Assembly: GCF_009601685.2 (NCBI RefSeq) | Contig: NZ_CP045701.2 | Coordinates: 4,092,001-4,156,000 of the forward strand | Direction of reading: 5' to 3' | Length of the DNA stretch: 64,000 nucleotides | Origin: Pseudomonas brassicacearum | Lineage (GTDB): Bacteria > Pseudomonadota > Gammaproteobacteria > Pseudomonadales > Pseudomonadaceae | Shown here: piece after piece, positions 52,829-64,000 of the stretch | Numbering within the stretch: position 1 is the stretch's first letter | Layout: every line of letters starts with the position of its first letter | Made by a program: the position numbers and the translations under genes | Notes under the pieces: model-generated | Told to the model about the DNA's origin: nothing | The model's database searches: none | The model's input: the letters and a program-made list of their open reading frames with translations, nothing else

Positions 52829-55099
52829 TCAGGCCATTTCGGCCGTGGTTTCGAAGTCGAAGGTCAGCTCGCCGTCCTTGATGTCGATGTGCACCACACC
52901 GCCATGTTCGGCCAGTTCGCCAAAGAGGATTTCCTCGGCCAGCGGACGCTTGATCTTGTCCTGGATCAAGCGAGCCATCGGCCGCGCCCCCATCGTCACG
53001 TCGTAACCACCTTCGGCCAGCCAACTGCGGGCCGCATCGGTAACTTCCAGCAACACACGCTTGTCTTCGAGCTGCGCCTGAAGTTCGGTAAGGAACTTGT
53101 CCACCACGCTCTTGATGACTTCATGGCTGAGGCGACCAAACTGGATAATGGTGTCCAGGCGGTTGCGGAACTCAGGCGTGAAGCTCTTCTTGATCACTTC
53201 CATCGCATCGGACGAGTGGTCCTGATGGGTGAAACCGATCGAAGCACGAGCAGCGGTTTCGGCACCGGCGTTCGTGGTCATGATGATGATCACGTTGCGG
53301 AAGTCCGCCTTGCGCCCGTTGTTATCGGTGAGCGTACCGTGGTCCATGACCTGCAGGAGCAGGTTGAAGACTTCCGGATGCGCCTTCTCGATTTCGTCGA
53401 GCAACAATACGCAGTGTGGCTGCTTGGTGATGGCTTCGGTCAACAGGCCGCCCTGATCGAAACCGACATAGCCCGGAGGCGCACCGATCAGACGCGATAC
53501 GGTGTGGCGCTCCATGTACTCGGACATGTCGAAGCGAACCAGTTCGATGCCCATCGCCTTGGCCAACTGCCGTGCCGCCTCGGTCTTGCCGACACCGGTC
53601 GGCCCGGCGAACAGGAACGAACCTACCGGTTTGTCCGGTGACTTGAGACCGGCGCGGGACAGCTTGATGGCGGTCGACAACGAGTCGATAGCCGCGTCCT
53701 GGCCGAACACCGTCAGCTTCAGGTCACGCTCCAGGTTACGCAGCAGCTCCTTGTCGGAACTGGTGACATGCTTAGGCGGAATACGCGCGATTTTCGCCAC
53801 GATGTCCTCGACCTGAGGCACTTCGATGCGTTTGACGCGTTTCTCCACCGGTTGCAGACGCTGGTAGGCACCTGCTTCGTCGATGACGTCGATGGCCTTG
53901 TCCGGCATGTGCCGGTCGTTGATGTAGCGCGAGGCCAGCTCAGCCGCAGCGCGCAGGGCTTCATCGCTGTACTCGATATTGTGGTGCAGCTCGAAACGCC
54001 CTTTCAGGCCGCGCAGGATGCCGATGGTGTCTTCCACCGAAGGCTCCGACACATCGACCTTCTGGAAGCGCCGGGCCAGGGCACGGTCTTTCTCGAAGAT
54101 CCCGCGAAATTCCTGGAACGTGGTCGAACCGATGCAACGGATATCACCCGACGACAGCAACGGCTTGAGCAGGTTCGACGCATCCATGACCCCACCCGAC
54201 GCCGCCCCGGCACCAATAATGGTGTGGATTTCGTCGATGAACAGGATCGCTTGCGGACGTTTTTTCAGCTCGCCGAGCAACGCCTTGAAGCGTTTCTCGA
54301 AATCGCCGCGGTACTTGGTACCGGCCAGCAAGGCACCCAGGTCGAGGGAATACACCACGCTGTTGGCCAGCAGGTCCGGCACCTGGTTGTCGACGATGCG
54401 CTTGGCCAGGCCTTCGGCGATTGCGGTCTTGCCTACGCCCGCCTCGCCCACCAGCAATGGGTTGTTCTTGCGACGCCGGGCCAGGATCTGGGCAACACGC
54501 TCGACTTCCGCTTCGCGCCCGACCAGCGGGTCAATGCGCCCCTGGCGTGCCAGTTCGTTCAGGTTGCTGGCATAGGCATCCAATGGGTTGCCTGAAGAAG
54601 AAGACTCACCGCCCTCGTCATCCTGCATATCCTGCTCACCCTCGGAATGATCGCCATGCCCCGGCACCTTGGAGATGCCATGGGCGATGTAGTTGACGAC
54701 ATCGATACGCGCCACGCTCTGCTGCTTGAGCAGGAACACCGCCTGGCTTTCCTGCTCGCTGAAGATGGCAACCAGCACGTTGGCGCCGGTGACTTCACGC
54801 TTGCCCGAGCTCTGTACATGGAAGACAGCACGCTGCAGGACACGCTGGAAGCCCAGGGTTGGCTGGGTTTCGCGATCCTCGTCATGAACGGGGATCAGTG
54901 GCGTGGTGGAGTCGATGAACTCCTGCAGATCATGCTTGAGTTTATCGAGGTTCGCGCCGCAGGCACGCAAAACGGTGGCGGCAGCCTCGTTATCCAATAG
55001 GGCCAGCAGCAGGTGTTCGACGGTCATGAATTCATGACGCTTCGAACGAGCCTCCTTGAAGGCAAGATTGAGGGTGACTTCGAGCTCGCGGTTTAACAT
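52829..55099 (-). CDS. clpA: ATP-dependent Clp protease ATP-binding subunit ClpA
   Basis: A 756-residue class I Clp/Hsp100 unfoldase, partner of ClpP. N-domain (1-145) that docks ClpS, AAA-1 with 'PLLVGEAGVGKTAIAEGLAK' and AAA-2 with 'FLFAGPTGVGKTEAARQLAK'; Walker B 'CVLLLDEIEKAHPEVFNLLL'. No ClpB-type middle domain, which separates it from the disaggregase. An acidic linker (GEQDMQDDEGGESSSSGN) follows the N-domain. It lies 29 bases after clpS in the same direction. Confidence 0.97.
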   Translation of the reverse strand: MLNRELEVTLNLAFKEARSKRHEFMTVEHLLLALLDNEAAATVLRACGANLDKLKHDLQEFIDSTTPLIPVHDEDRETQPTLGFQRVLQRAVFHVQSSGKREVTGANVLVAIFSEQESQAVFLLKQQSVARIDVVNYIAHGISKVPGHGDHSEGEQDMQDDEGGESSSSGNPLDAYASNLNELARQGRIDPLVGREAEVERVAQILARRRKNNPLLVGEAGVGKTAIAEGLAKRIVDNQVPDLLANSVVYSLDLGALLAGTKYRGDFEKRFKALLGELKKRPQAILFIDEIHTIIGAGAASGGVMDASNLLKPLLSSGDIRCIGSTTFQEFRGIFEKDRALARRFQKVDVSEPSVEDTIGILRGLKGRFELHHNIEYSDEALRAAAELASRYINDRHMPDKAIDVIDEAGAYQRLQPVEKRVKRIEVPQVEDIVAKIARIPPKHVTSSDKELLRNLERDLKLTVFGQDAAIDSLSTAIKLSRAGLKSPDKPVGSFLFAGPTGVGKTEAARQLAKAMGIELVRFDMSEYMERHTVSRLIGAPPGYVGFDQGGLLTEAITKQPHCVLLLDEIEKAHPEVFNLLLQVMDHGTLTDNNGRKADFRNVIIIMTTNAGAETAARASIGFTHQDHSSDAMEVIKKSFTPEFRNRLDTIIQFGRLSHEVIKSVVDKFLTELQAQLEDKRVLLEVTDAARSWLAEGGYDVTMGARPMARLIQDKIKRPLAEEILFGELAEHGGVVHIDIKDGELTFDFETTAEMA

Positions 55100-55128
55100 A
55101 GCTTCACCTCATACCCAAGTGGTCGGCG

Positions 55129-55491
55129 TTAACCGTCCTTCTCGATTTCACAGAGTAGCGGATGCTGGCTTTCCCGGGCGTACTGGTTGACCTGCATGGC
55201 CTTCGTCTCGGCGATGTCGCGGGTAAACACTCCACATACTGCCCGTCCCTCTGTATGGACGGCCAGCATGACCTTGGTCGCCAGCTCGCGATTCAGGTTA
55301 AAAAACACCTCGAGCACTTCGACGACGAAATCCATCGGTGTGTAGTCATCGTTGAACAAAACCACCTTGTACATCGGCGGCGCCTGTAATGCAGGCTTTG
55401 CTTCCTGAACAGCAATGCCTGCGGAATCGTCGTCGTGTAGATCCGGGCGATCCTGATTGAATGTTAGTCGAATCTGGCTGACTGCATGCAT
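55129..55491 (-). CDS. clpS: ClpA adaptor protein ClpS
   Basis: A 120-residue N-recognin that delivers N-degron substrates to ClpAP. The binding-pocket region is '[20 protein letters not shown]', followed by '[20 protein letters not shown]', the known ClpS signature. A flexible N-terminal extension of about 40 residues is as expected. Divergent from cspD, the same arrangement as in E. coli. Confidence 0.96.
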   Translation of the reverse strand: MHAVSQIRLTFNQDRPDLHDDDSAGIAVQEAKPALQAPPMYKVVLFNDDYTPMDFVVEVLEVFFNLNRELATKVMLAVHTEGRAVCGVFTRDIAETKAMQVNQYARESQHPLLCEIEKDG

Positions 55492-55717
55492 GGAAAGAAA
55501 GGTTCGTTTAGTTGGCGAATACAGTGATGGGGGCGCTTGTGGGCGATTTCAACCACGACCACCCGGCCACCTTGACTATCGGGAAAACGGTGTTACAACC
55601 AATAGAGCCCATCGTGGGTTAAAAAGGTCCGTGGAATCTATCCTTACTTCAAGATTAGCCTGCGGATGGACTGGATGATACTCCAGTGATGGAGTGCGTT
55701 GCAGAGGGAAATGGGTT

Positions 55718-55987
55718 ATGTCGGTCGTCAAGATGAATGGCAAGGTGAAATGGTTCAACAATGCCAAGGGCTACGGTTTCATTATCGCAGCCGGCAGGGA
55801 TGATGAAGACCTTTTCGCCCATTACTCGGCCATCAACATGGAAGGTTACAAAACCCTGAAGGCCGGACAACCTGTGACGTTCGACGTCATCCAGGGACCC
55901 AAGGGCCTGCACGCGGTCAACATCAGGGCTGTCACCATCGAAGAAACGCCCGCCCCTGTCCAGGTCAGGGTCACCGAAACCCATTGA
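55718..55987 (+). CDS. cspD: Cold shock-like protein CspD
   Basis: An 89-residue cold-shock-domain protein, longer than CspA-type (about 70) because of a C-terminal extension typical of CspD, a stationary-phase replication inhibitor in E. coli. RNP1 is 'NAKGYGFI' and RNP2 'DLFAHYSAI' (variant of VFVHFSAI). ATG 55718 has GAGGG upstream; the MVKM-type earlier ATGs lack spacing. Divergent from clpS and followed by a strong hairpin. Confidence 0.93.
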   Translation: MSVVKMNGKVKWFNNAKGYGFIIAAGRDDEDLFAHYSAINMEGYKTLKAGQPVTFDVIQGPKGLHAVNIRAVTIEETPAPVQVRVTETH

Positions 55988-56012
55988 CCGGTCGTCGATC
56001 CGGACAAATGAA

Positions 56013-56044
56013 AATGCCCGGCTCGATCACTCGAGCCGGGCATT
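56013..56044. terminator. Bidirectional terminator between cspD and icd
   Basis: Perfect 14-base stem (AATGCCCGGCTCGA and complement) with a 4-base tcac loop, between convergent genes. A-run on the left gives U-run for the minus strand. Confidence 0.88.
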
Positions 56045-56064
56045 CGCGCTAAGCGCCGATCCGC

Positions 56065-57321
56065 TTACATGTGCGAGATCAGGGCATCACCGAAGCCCGA
56101 GGACGACACCAGCTTGGCGCCCTCCATCAGGCGTTCGAAGTCATAGGTCACGGTCTTGGCCGAGATTGCGCCGTTGGTGCCCTTGATGATCAGGTCGGCC
56201 GCTTCGGTCCACCCCATGTGGCGCAGCATCATTTCCGCCGACAGGATCAGCGAGCCCGGATTGACCTGGTCCTTGCCGGCATACTTGGGCGCGGTACCGT
56301 GGGTGGCTTCGAACATCGCCACGGTGTCGGACAGGTTGGCGCCTGGCGCAATACCGATACCGCCCACTTCCGCCGCCAGGGCGTCGGACAGGTAGTCACC
56401 GTTCAGGTTCAGGGTGGCGATCACGTCATATTCAGCCGGACGCAGCAGGATCTGCTGCAACATGGCATCGGCGATGGCGTCCTTGACGACGACATTCTTG
56501 CCGGTCTTGGGGTTCTTGAACTGCATCCACGGGCCGCCGTCGAGCAGGGTCGCGCCGAATTCCTCGGCCGCCACTTCGTAGGCCCATTCCTTGAAGGCAC
56601 CTTCGGTGAACTTCATGATGTTGCCTTTATGCACGATGGTCAGCGAATCGCGGTCGTTGTCGACAACATATTGCAAGGCCTTGCGAGCCAGGCGCTGGGT
56701 GCCCTGCTTGGAAACCGGCTTGATGCCGATGCCGCAGTCCTCGTCGAAACGAATCTTGGTCACGCCCATTTCTTCTTTCAGGAACTTGATGACCTTGGTG
56801 GCTTCGGCCGAACCGGCCTTCCACTCGATGCCAGCGTAGATGTCTTCGGAGTTCTCGCGGAAGATCGTCATGTCCACGTCGCCAGGCTTCTTGACCGGGC
56901 TTGGCACGCCTTCGAACCAGCGCACCGGGCGCAGGCACACGTACAGGTCGAGCTGCTGGCGCAGGGCCACGTTCAGCGAACGGATTCCACCGCCCACCGG
57001 CGTGGTCAGCGGGCCCTTGATGGAAACCACGTAATCCTTGACCGCATCCAGGGTTTCCTGGGGCAGCCAGGTGTCCTGGTCATAGACCTGAGTCGCTTTC
57101 TCACCGGCATAGACTTCCATCCAGGAAATCTTGCGCTTGCCGCCATAGGCCTTCTGAACCGCAGCGTCCACAACCTTGATCATGACCGGACTGATATCGA
57201 CGCCAATGCCGTCGCCTTCGATGAAGGGGATGATCGGGTTGTCGGGAACATTAAGAGAATGGTCTGCATTGACGGTGATTTTGTCACCGACGGCTGGAAC
57301 CTGAATCTTTTGATACCCCAT
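56065..57321 (-). CDS. icd: NADP-dependent isocitrate dehydrogenase, homodimeric type
   Basis: A 418-residue TCA-cycle enzyme. '[20 protein letters not shown]' is the N-terminal block; '[20 protein letters not shown]' contains the Ser that AceK phosphorylates in E. coli to divert flux to the glyoxylate shunt; '[20 protein letters not shown]' follows. NADP preference is suggested by the C-terminal Lys/Tyr-type region '[20 protein letters not shown]'. ATG 57321 has GGAG 8 bases upstream. Divergent from the unrelated monomeric enzyme over 483 bases. Confidence 0.96.
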   Translation of the reverse strand: MGYQKIQVPAVGDKITVNADHSLNVPDNPIIPFIEGDGIGVDISPVMIKVVDAAVQKAYGGKRKISWMEVYAGEKATQVYDQDTWLPQETLDAVKDYVVSIKGPLTTPVGGGIRSLNVALRQQLDLYVCLRPVRWFEGVPSPVKKPGDVDMTIFRENSEDIYAGIEWKAGSAEATKVIKFLKEEMGVTKIRFDEDCGIGIKPVSKQGTQRLARKALQYVVDNDRDSLTIVHKGNIMKFTEGAFKEWAYEVAAEEFGATLLDGGPWMQFKNPKTGKNVVVKDAIADAMLQQILLRPAEYDVIATLNLNGDYLSDALAAEVGGIGIAPGANLSDTVAMFEATHGTAPKYAGKDQVNPGSLILSAEMMLRHMGWTEAADLIIKGTNGAISAKTVTYDFERLMEGAKLVSSSGFGDALISHM

Positions 57322-60030
<2,709 letters not shown>

Positions 60031-60041
60031 GGCTGTAGGCA

Positions 60042-60080
60042 GAAACACAAACCCCGGCCTAGTGCCGGGGTTTGTGTTTC
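60042..60080 (+). terminator. Rho-independent terminator of idh
   Basis: Perfect 17-base stem with a 5-base loop (ctagt), starting 12 bases after the stop; the lower part is AAACACAAA/TTTGTGTTT so the 3' side is U-rich. Confidence 0.92.
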
Positions 60081-60111
60081 TGGCATTTACAACATTTCAT
60101 CAGACAACTCT

Positions 60112-60205
60112 CCTGTGGGAGCGAGCTTGCTCGCGATTGCAATTCATCATTCAATTCAAATATTGACTGACACACCGCTATCGCGAGCAAGCTTTGCTCC
60201 CACAG
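60112..60205. repeat. REPIN (paired family B REPs)
   Basis: Left 'tgtgggagcgagcttgctcg' and right 'tcgcgagcaagctttgctcc' are inverted across about 45 bases of AT-rich spacer. Lies 30 bases after the idh terminator. Confidence 0.85.
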
Positions 60206-60212
60206 GTCCTGC

Positions 60213-60505
60213 TCAAACAGATCTGATGGGTGTACGACCGGAAGAACCAGGTCGGCTACTAGGCCGCCTCGCGGTGGACGTTGATCTCGGGCGCCCCGTT
60301 AACCACGCTGGCCGAACGCAGGCATTGTGGAGTGGGCCCACGGAGCAATGCCGGAGAGAGGGCATGCCGAGCCTAGGCGAGGCACCGAGTGGTGGGGCAT
60401 GAGCGTTTTGCTTACTTTTGACTGGGCCGGCTTCCGGGCTTCTCAAAAGTGAGCCGCTGTAAGAGCGGAACCATAGGCAGCCGTGACCGCAGCAACGGAT
60501 ATGTA
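60213..60505. repeat. Highly structured non-coding repeat-like element
   Basis: No credible gene. Nested dyads are dense: GGCATTG (60321-60327) with CAATGCC (60346-60352) enclosing the palindrome GTGGGCCCAC (60332-60341); a 12-base arm GCTTACTTTTGA (60410-60421) with TCAAAAGTGAGC (60443-60454, one G-T pair); and CCGCT-gtaag-AGCGG (60454-60468). I recall similar intergenic blocks in other Pseudomonas genomes, often misannotated as short proteins; this is memory, not a search. Strand is not clear. Confidence 0.5.
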
Positions 60506-60560
60506 CTCAATCAACACCCCCCCGCAACCCACATACCAATCCGAGAAATAGAAGAACCTT

Positions 60561-61007
60561 ATGAACTGGCAACCCCACATCACCGTCGCCACCATCGTCG
60601 AAGACCACGGCCGCTTCCTGATGGTGGAAGAATCCAAGGCCGGACGCGCAGTCCTCAACCAGCCCGCCGGCCACCTTGACCCGGACGAAACCCTGACCGA
60701 AGCCGCCGTGCGCGAAACCCTGGAAGAAACCGGCTGGGACGTCGAACCCACGGCCGTGGTGGGCATATATCTGTACACCGCCCCCAGCAACGGCGTGACC
60801 TACCAAAGGGTCTGCTTCGCCGCCAAGGCCTTGAAACACAACCCTGAACGGCCGCTGGACGACGGCATCCTCGGCGCCAAATGGCTGACCCGCGACGAAC
60901 TCCTCGAGCAGCGCGAGCACTGGCGCAGCGAGCTGATCATCCGCTGCATCGACGATTATCTGGCCGGCCACTGCCACAGCCTGTCACTGATCCGCCCTTC
61001 TCTTTAG
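60561..61007 (+). CDS. nudJ: Nudix phosphohydrolase NudJ
   Basis: A 148-residue Nudix hydrolase acting on HMP-PP/thiamine pyrophosphate and nucleoside di/triphosphates in E. coli. The complete Nudix box is 'GHLDPDETLTEAAVRETLEE' followed by TGW (Gx5Ex7REUxEExGU). 'ATIVEDHGRFLMVEESKAGR' and 'NQPAGHLDPDE' fit NudJ. It precedes mnmA by 59 bases, the conserved order nudJ-mnmA-hflD-purB. Confidence 0.92.
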   Translation: MNWQPHITVATIVEDHGRFLMVEESKAGRAVLNQPAGHLDPDETLTEAAVRETLEETGWDVEPTAVVGIYLYTAPSNGVTYQRVCFAAKALKHNPERPLDDGILGAKWLTRDELLEQREHWRSELIIRCIDDYLAGHCHSLSLIRPSL

Positions 61008-61066
61008 CCTTGAGCGCCCGGGCCTGATAGAATCGCGTCCTTTTTCAAGACACTCATTGAATTCCT

Positions 61067-62191
61067 ATGCGTGATCCAGCCTCTTCGAACACACCCAAGC
61101 AACGCGTCATAGTCGGCATGTCCGGCGGCGTGGACTCTTCCGTTTCCGCCCTACTGCTGATCGAGCAGGGTTATGAGGTGGAAGGCCTGTTCATGAAGAA
61201 CTGGGAAGAAGACGACGGCACCGAATACTGCACCGCCATGGACGACCTGGCGGACGCCCAGGCCGTGTGCGACAAGATCGGCATCAAGCTGCACACCGCC
61301 AACTTCGCCGCCGAGTACTGGGACAACGTGTTCGAGCACTTCCTGGCCGAATACAAGGCCGGCCGCACGCCGAACCCGGACATCCTCTGCAACCGCGAAA
61401 TCAAGTTCAAGGCGTTCCTCGACTACGCCATGATGCTCGGCGCCGACCTGATCGCCACCGGCCACTACGTGCGTCGCCGCGACATCGACGGCCGCACCGA
61501 GCTGCTCAAGGGCCTGGACCCGAACAAGGACCAGAGCTACTTCCTGCATGCCGTCGGCGGTGAGCAGATCGCCAAGACCCTGTTCCCGGTAGGCGAACTG
61601 GAAAAGCCTGAAGTGCGCGCGATCGCCGAAAAACACCAGCTCGCCACCGCCAAGAAAAAAGACTCCACCGGGATCTGCTTTATCGGCGAGCGGCGTTTCA
61701 GCGACTTCCTCAAGCAATACCTGCCGGCCCAGCCGGGCGAGATCAAGACGACCGAAGGCGAAGTCATCGGCCGTCACCATGGCCTGATGTACCACACCAT
61801 CGGCCAGCGCCAGGGCCTGGGCATCGGCGGACTGAAAGACGCCGGGGAGGAGCCGTGGTACGTGCTGGTCAAGGACCTGGAGCACAACGAGCTGATCGTC
61901 GGCCAGGGCAACGACCATCCCTGGTTGTTTTCCCGCGCCCTGCTCGCCTCCGACATCTATTGGGTCAACCCGATCGACCTCAGCCAACCGCGCCGCCTCA
62001 CGGCCAAGGTTCGCTACCGCCAGAGCGACCAACCCTGCATGCTGGAAAAAACCGCCACGGGCTATCGCGCGACGTTCGACGACCCACAACGAGCAGTCAC
62101 ACCCGGCCAGTCCGTGGTGTTCTACGACGGGGAAATCTGCCTGGGCGGCGGCGTGATCGAAATCGCAGAGCCCTGGAGCAGCAAGGCATGA
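61067..62191 (+). CDS. mnmA: tRNA-specific 2-thiouridylase MnmA
   Basis: A 374-residue enzyme that thiolates U34 of tRNA-Lys, -Glu and -Gln using sulfur from TusE. The PP-loop is '[20 protein letters not shown]'; the two catalytic cysteines are in '[16 protein letters not shown]' and '[17 protein letters not shown]'. The whole Tus relay is present at 38.2-39.6 kb in this window. Its TGA overlaps the hflD ATG by four bases. Confidence 0.96.
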   Translation: MRDPASSNTPKQRVIVGMSGGVDSSVSALLLIEQGYEVEGLFMKNWEEDDGTEYCTAMDDLADAQAVCDKIGIKLHTANFAAEYWDNVFEHFLAEYKAGRTPNPDILCNREIKFKAFLDYAMMLGADLIATGHYVRRRDIDGRTELLKGLDPNKDQSYFLHAVGGEQIAKTLFPVGELEKPEVRAIAEKHQLATAKKKDSTGICFIGERRFSDFLKQYLPAQPGEIKTTEGEVIGRHHGLMYHTIGQRQGLGIGGLKDAGEEPWYVLVKDLEHNELIVGQGNDHPWLFSRALLASDIYWVNPIDLSQPRRLTAKVRYRQSDQPCMLEKTATGYRATFDDPQRAVTPGQSVVFYDGEICLGGGVIEIAEPWSSKA

Positions 62192-62811
62192 CCCCTATCC
62201 AGGAACAACTGACGGCATTGGGCGGCGTGTTTCTCGCCGCCGTGCTGGTGGACCGGATCGCCAAGACCGGCCAGGCCAGCGACGCGGGCGTGGCCTGCAT
62301 GCTCGGCAGCCTGCTGGTTCGCGACCCCAAGGACACCCTGGAAGTCTACGGCGGCGACGACCTGAACCTGCGCGAAGGCTACCGTGCACTGATCGGCGCC
62401 CTGGAGCGCGATCCCAGCGCCCTGCAACGCGAACCGCTGCGCTATGCCCTGTCGATGCTGGGCCTTGAGCGCCAGTTGGCCAAGCGCGACGACCTGCTGG
62501 AGACCATCGGCAAACGCTTGCCGCAGATCCAGTCCCAGGTCGAGCACTTCGGCCCTTCCCACGAAAACGTCGTCGCGGCCTGCGGCGCGCTGTACCAGGA
62601 CACCCTGAGCACCTTGCGCCAGCGCATCCAGGTGCATGGCGACATGCGCAACCTGCAGCAACCGAGCAATGCCTCGAAGATCCGTGCCCTTCTGCTGGCC
62701 GGGATTCGTTCGGCACGGCTGTGGCGGCAGTTGGGCGGCCATCGCTGGCAGCTGGTGGTCAGCCGACGCAAATTACTTAAAGAGCTTTACCCGTTGATGC
62801 GCAACGAATAA
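62188..62811 (+). CDS. hflD: HflD family high-frequency lysogenisation protein
   Basis: A 207-residue membrane-associated helical protein. In E. coli HflD binds lambda CII; its cellular role is unclear, though its place between mnmA and purB is conserved. '[20 protein letters not shown]' and '[20 protein letters not shown]' with '[20 protein letters not shown]' are family blocks. ATG overlaps the mnmA stop (ATGA). Confidence 0.93.
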   Translation: MTPIQEQLTALGGVFLAAVLVDRIAKTGQASDAGVACMLGSLLVRDPKDTLEVYGGDDLNLREGYRALIGALERDPSALQREPLRYALSMLGLERQLAKRDDLLETIGKRLPQIQSQVEHFGPSHENVVAACGALYQDTLSTLRQRIQVHGDMRNLQQPSNASKIRALLLAGIRSARLWRQLGGHRWQLVVSRRKLLKELYPLMRNE

Positions 62812-62830
62812 GTCGCCTCAACCCGTTTTT

Positions 62831-62985
62831 TGTGGCGAGCTTGCTCCCATCGGACTTGTAGGAGCTGCCGAAGGCTGCGATCTTTTGATCTTTCGCTTGG
62901 GATTCAAGCGCCCAGGGAAAGATCGCAGCCTCGTTGCACTCGACAGCTCCTACAGACCCAGCAGGAGCAAGCGCCCTCGCCACAA
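62831..62985. repeat. Nested family A REP composite
   Basis: Outer 'tgtggcgagcttgctccca' (slightly shortened) and 'caagcgccctcgccacaa'; inner left 'tgtaggagctgccgaaggct', inner right 'ctcgttgcactcgacagctc'. Fills the gap between hflD and purB; 62986-63102 shows nothing else. Confidence 0.8.
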
Positions 62986-63015
62986 GCATCAAAAGTTTTA
63001 TTTCGTTACGCGTAA

Positions 63016-64000
<985 letters not shown>

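Noticed and set aside
60115..60402. 95-codon ORF over the REPIN and folded element
   Set aside because: It runs through a repeat and stem-rich DNA, has no ribosome-binding site and no family.

Overview
The window looks like chromosome of a Pseudomonas of the fluorescens group. The basis is gene order typical of that genus (ftsK-lolA-rarA-crcB-serS-cysG; trxB-aat-bpt-infA; clpS-clpA; dimeric icd divergent from monomeric idh; mnmA-hflD-purB; tusDCBE-ybiB), high GC, and about twenty copies of two REP-type intergenic repeats. Species cannot be fixed from sequence reading alone. No tRNA, rRNA, CRISPR array, insertion sequence or prophage was seen.

Layout. 1-13.9 kb: TolC-type outer membrane protein, CPBP protease with a LysR regulator and divergent RidA-like gene, a VOC protein, an EEP-fold nuclease/phosphatase, MlaA lipoprotein with a small overlapping partner, an OmpR/EnvZ-type two-component pair, a KefG/KefC-type K+ efflux pair, then a short stretch of gene decay (truncated aldo/keto reductase, truncated LysR, NmrA remnant) around a divergent SRAP protein. 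13.9-18.1 kb: second RidA, a structured non-coding element, lactate permease, a lipoprotein and a PL7 alginate lyase. 18.1-23.1 kb: sugar locus (MFS permease, TIM-barrel isomerase, Gfo/Idh dehydrogenase) with a divergent LacI regulator and a perfect 20-bp operator palindrome. 23.3-28.1 kb: TAXI-TRAP transporter with DUF1850 protein, and a Tat-exported SMP-30-type lactonase.

28.2-38 kb is accessory: an RsbRD-N histidine kinase, a DMT exporter, a CAP protein with an apparent degenerate second CAP unit, a three-gene set (cysteine hydrolase, dual winged-helix regulator, beta-propeller), gamma-glutamyltransferase, GNAT, a lipoprotein and a small HTH plus DUF6388-like pair. 38.2-64 kb is mostly core: tRNA 2-thiouridine sulfur relay (tusDCBE), ybiB-like gene, xi-class GST, siroheme synthase, SerRS, fluoride channel, RarA, LolA, FtsK, thioredoxin reductase, the two N-end-rule leucyl transferases followed by IF-1, ClpA/ClpS (the protease that reads those N-degrons), CspD, both isocitrate dehydrogenases, NudJ, MnmA, HflD and the 5' part of purB. 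tusDCBE and mnmA belong to the same tRNA-thiolation pathway.

The most unusual content is non-coding: a roughly 250-nt element at 14.46-14.72 kb with two hairpins showing the same 8-nt loop plus a complementary strand between them and a Trp-rich micro-ORF; a second highly folded repeat at 60.2-60.5 kb; and nested inverted REP composites, one within the sugar operon, with small tandem expansions at their edges.
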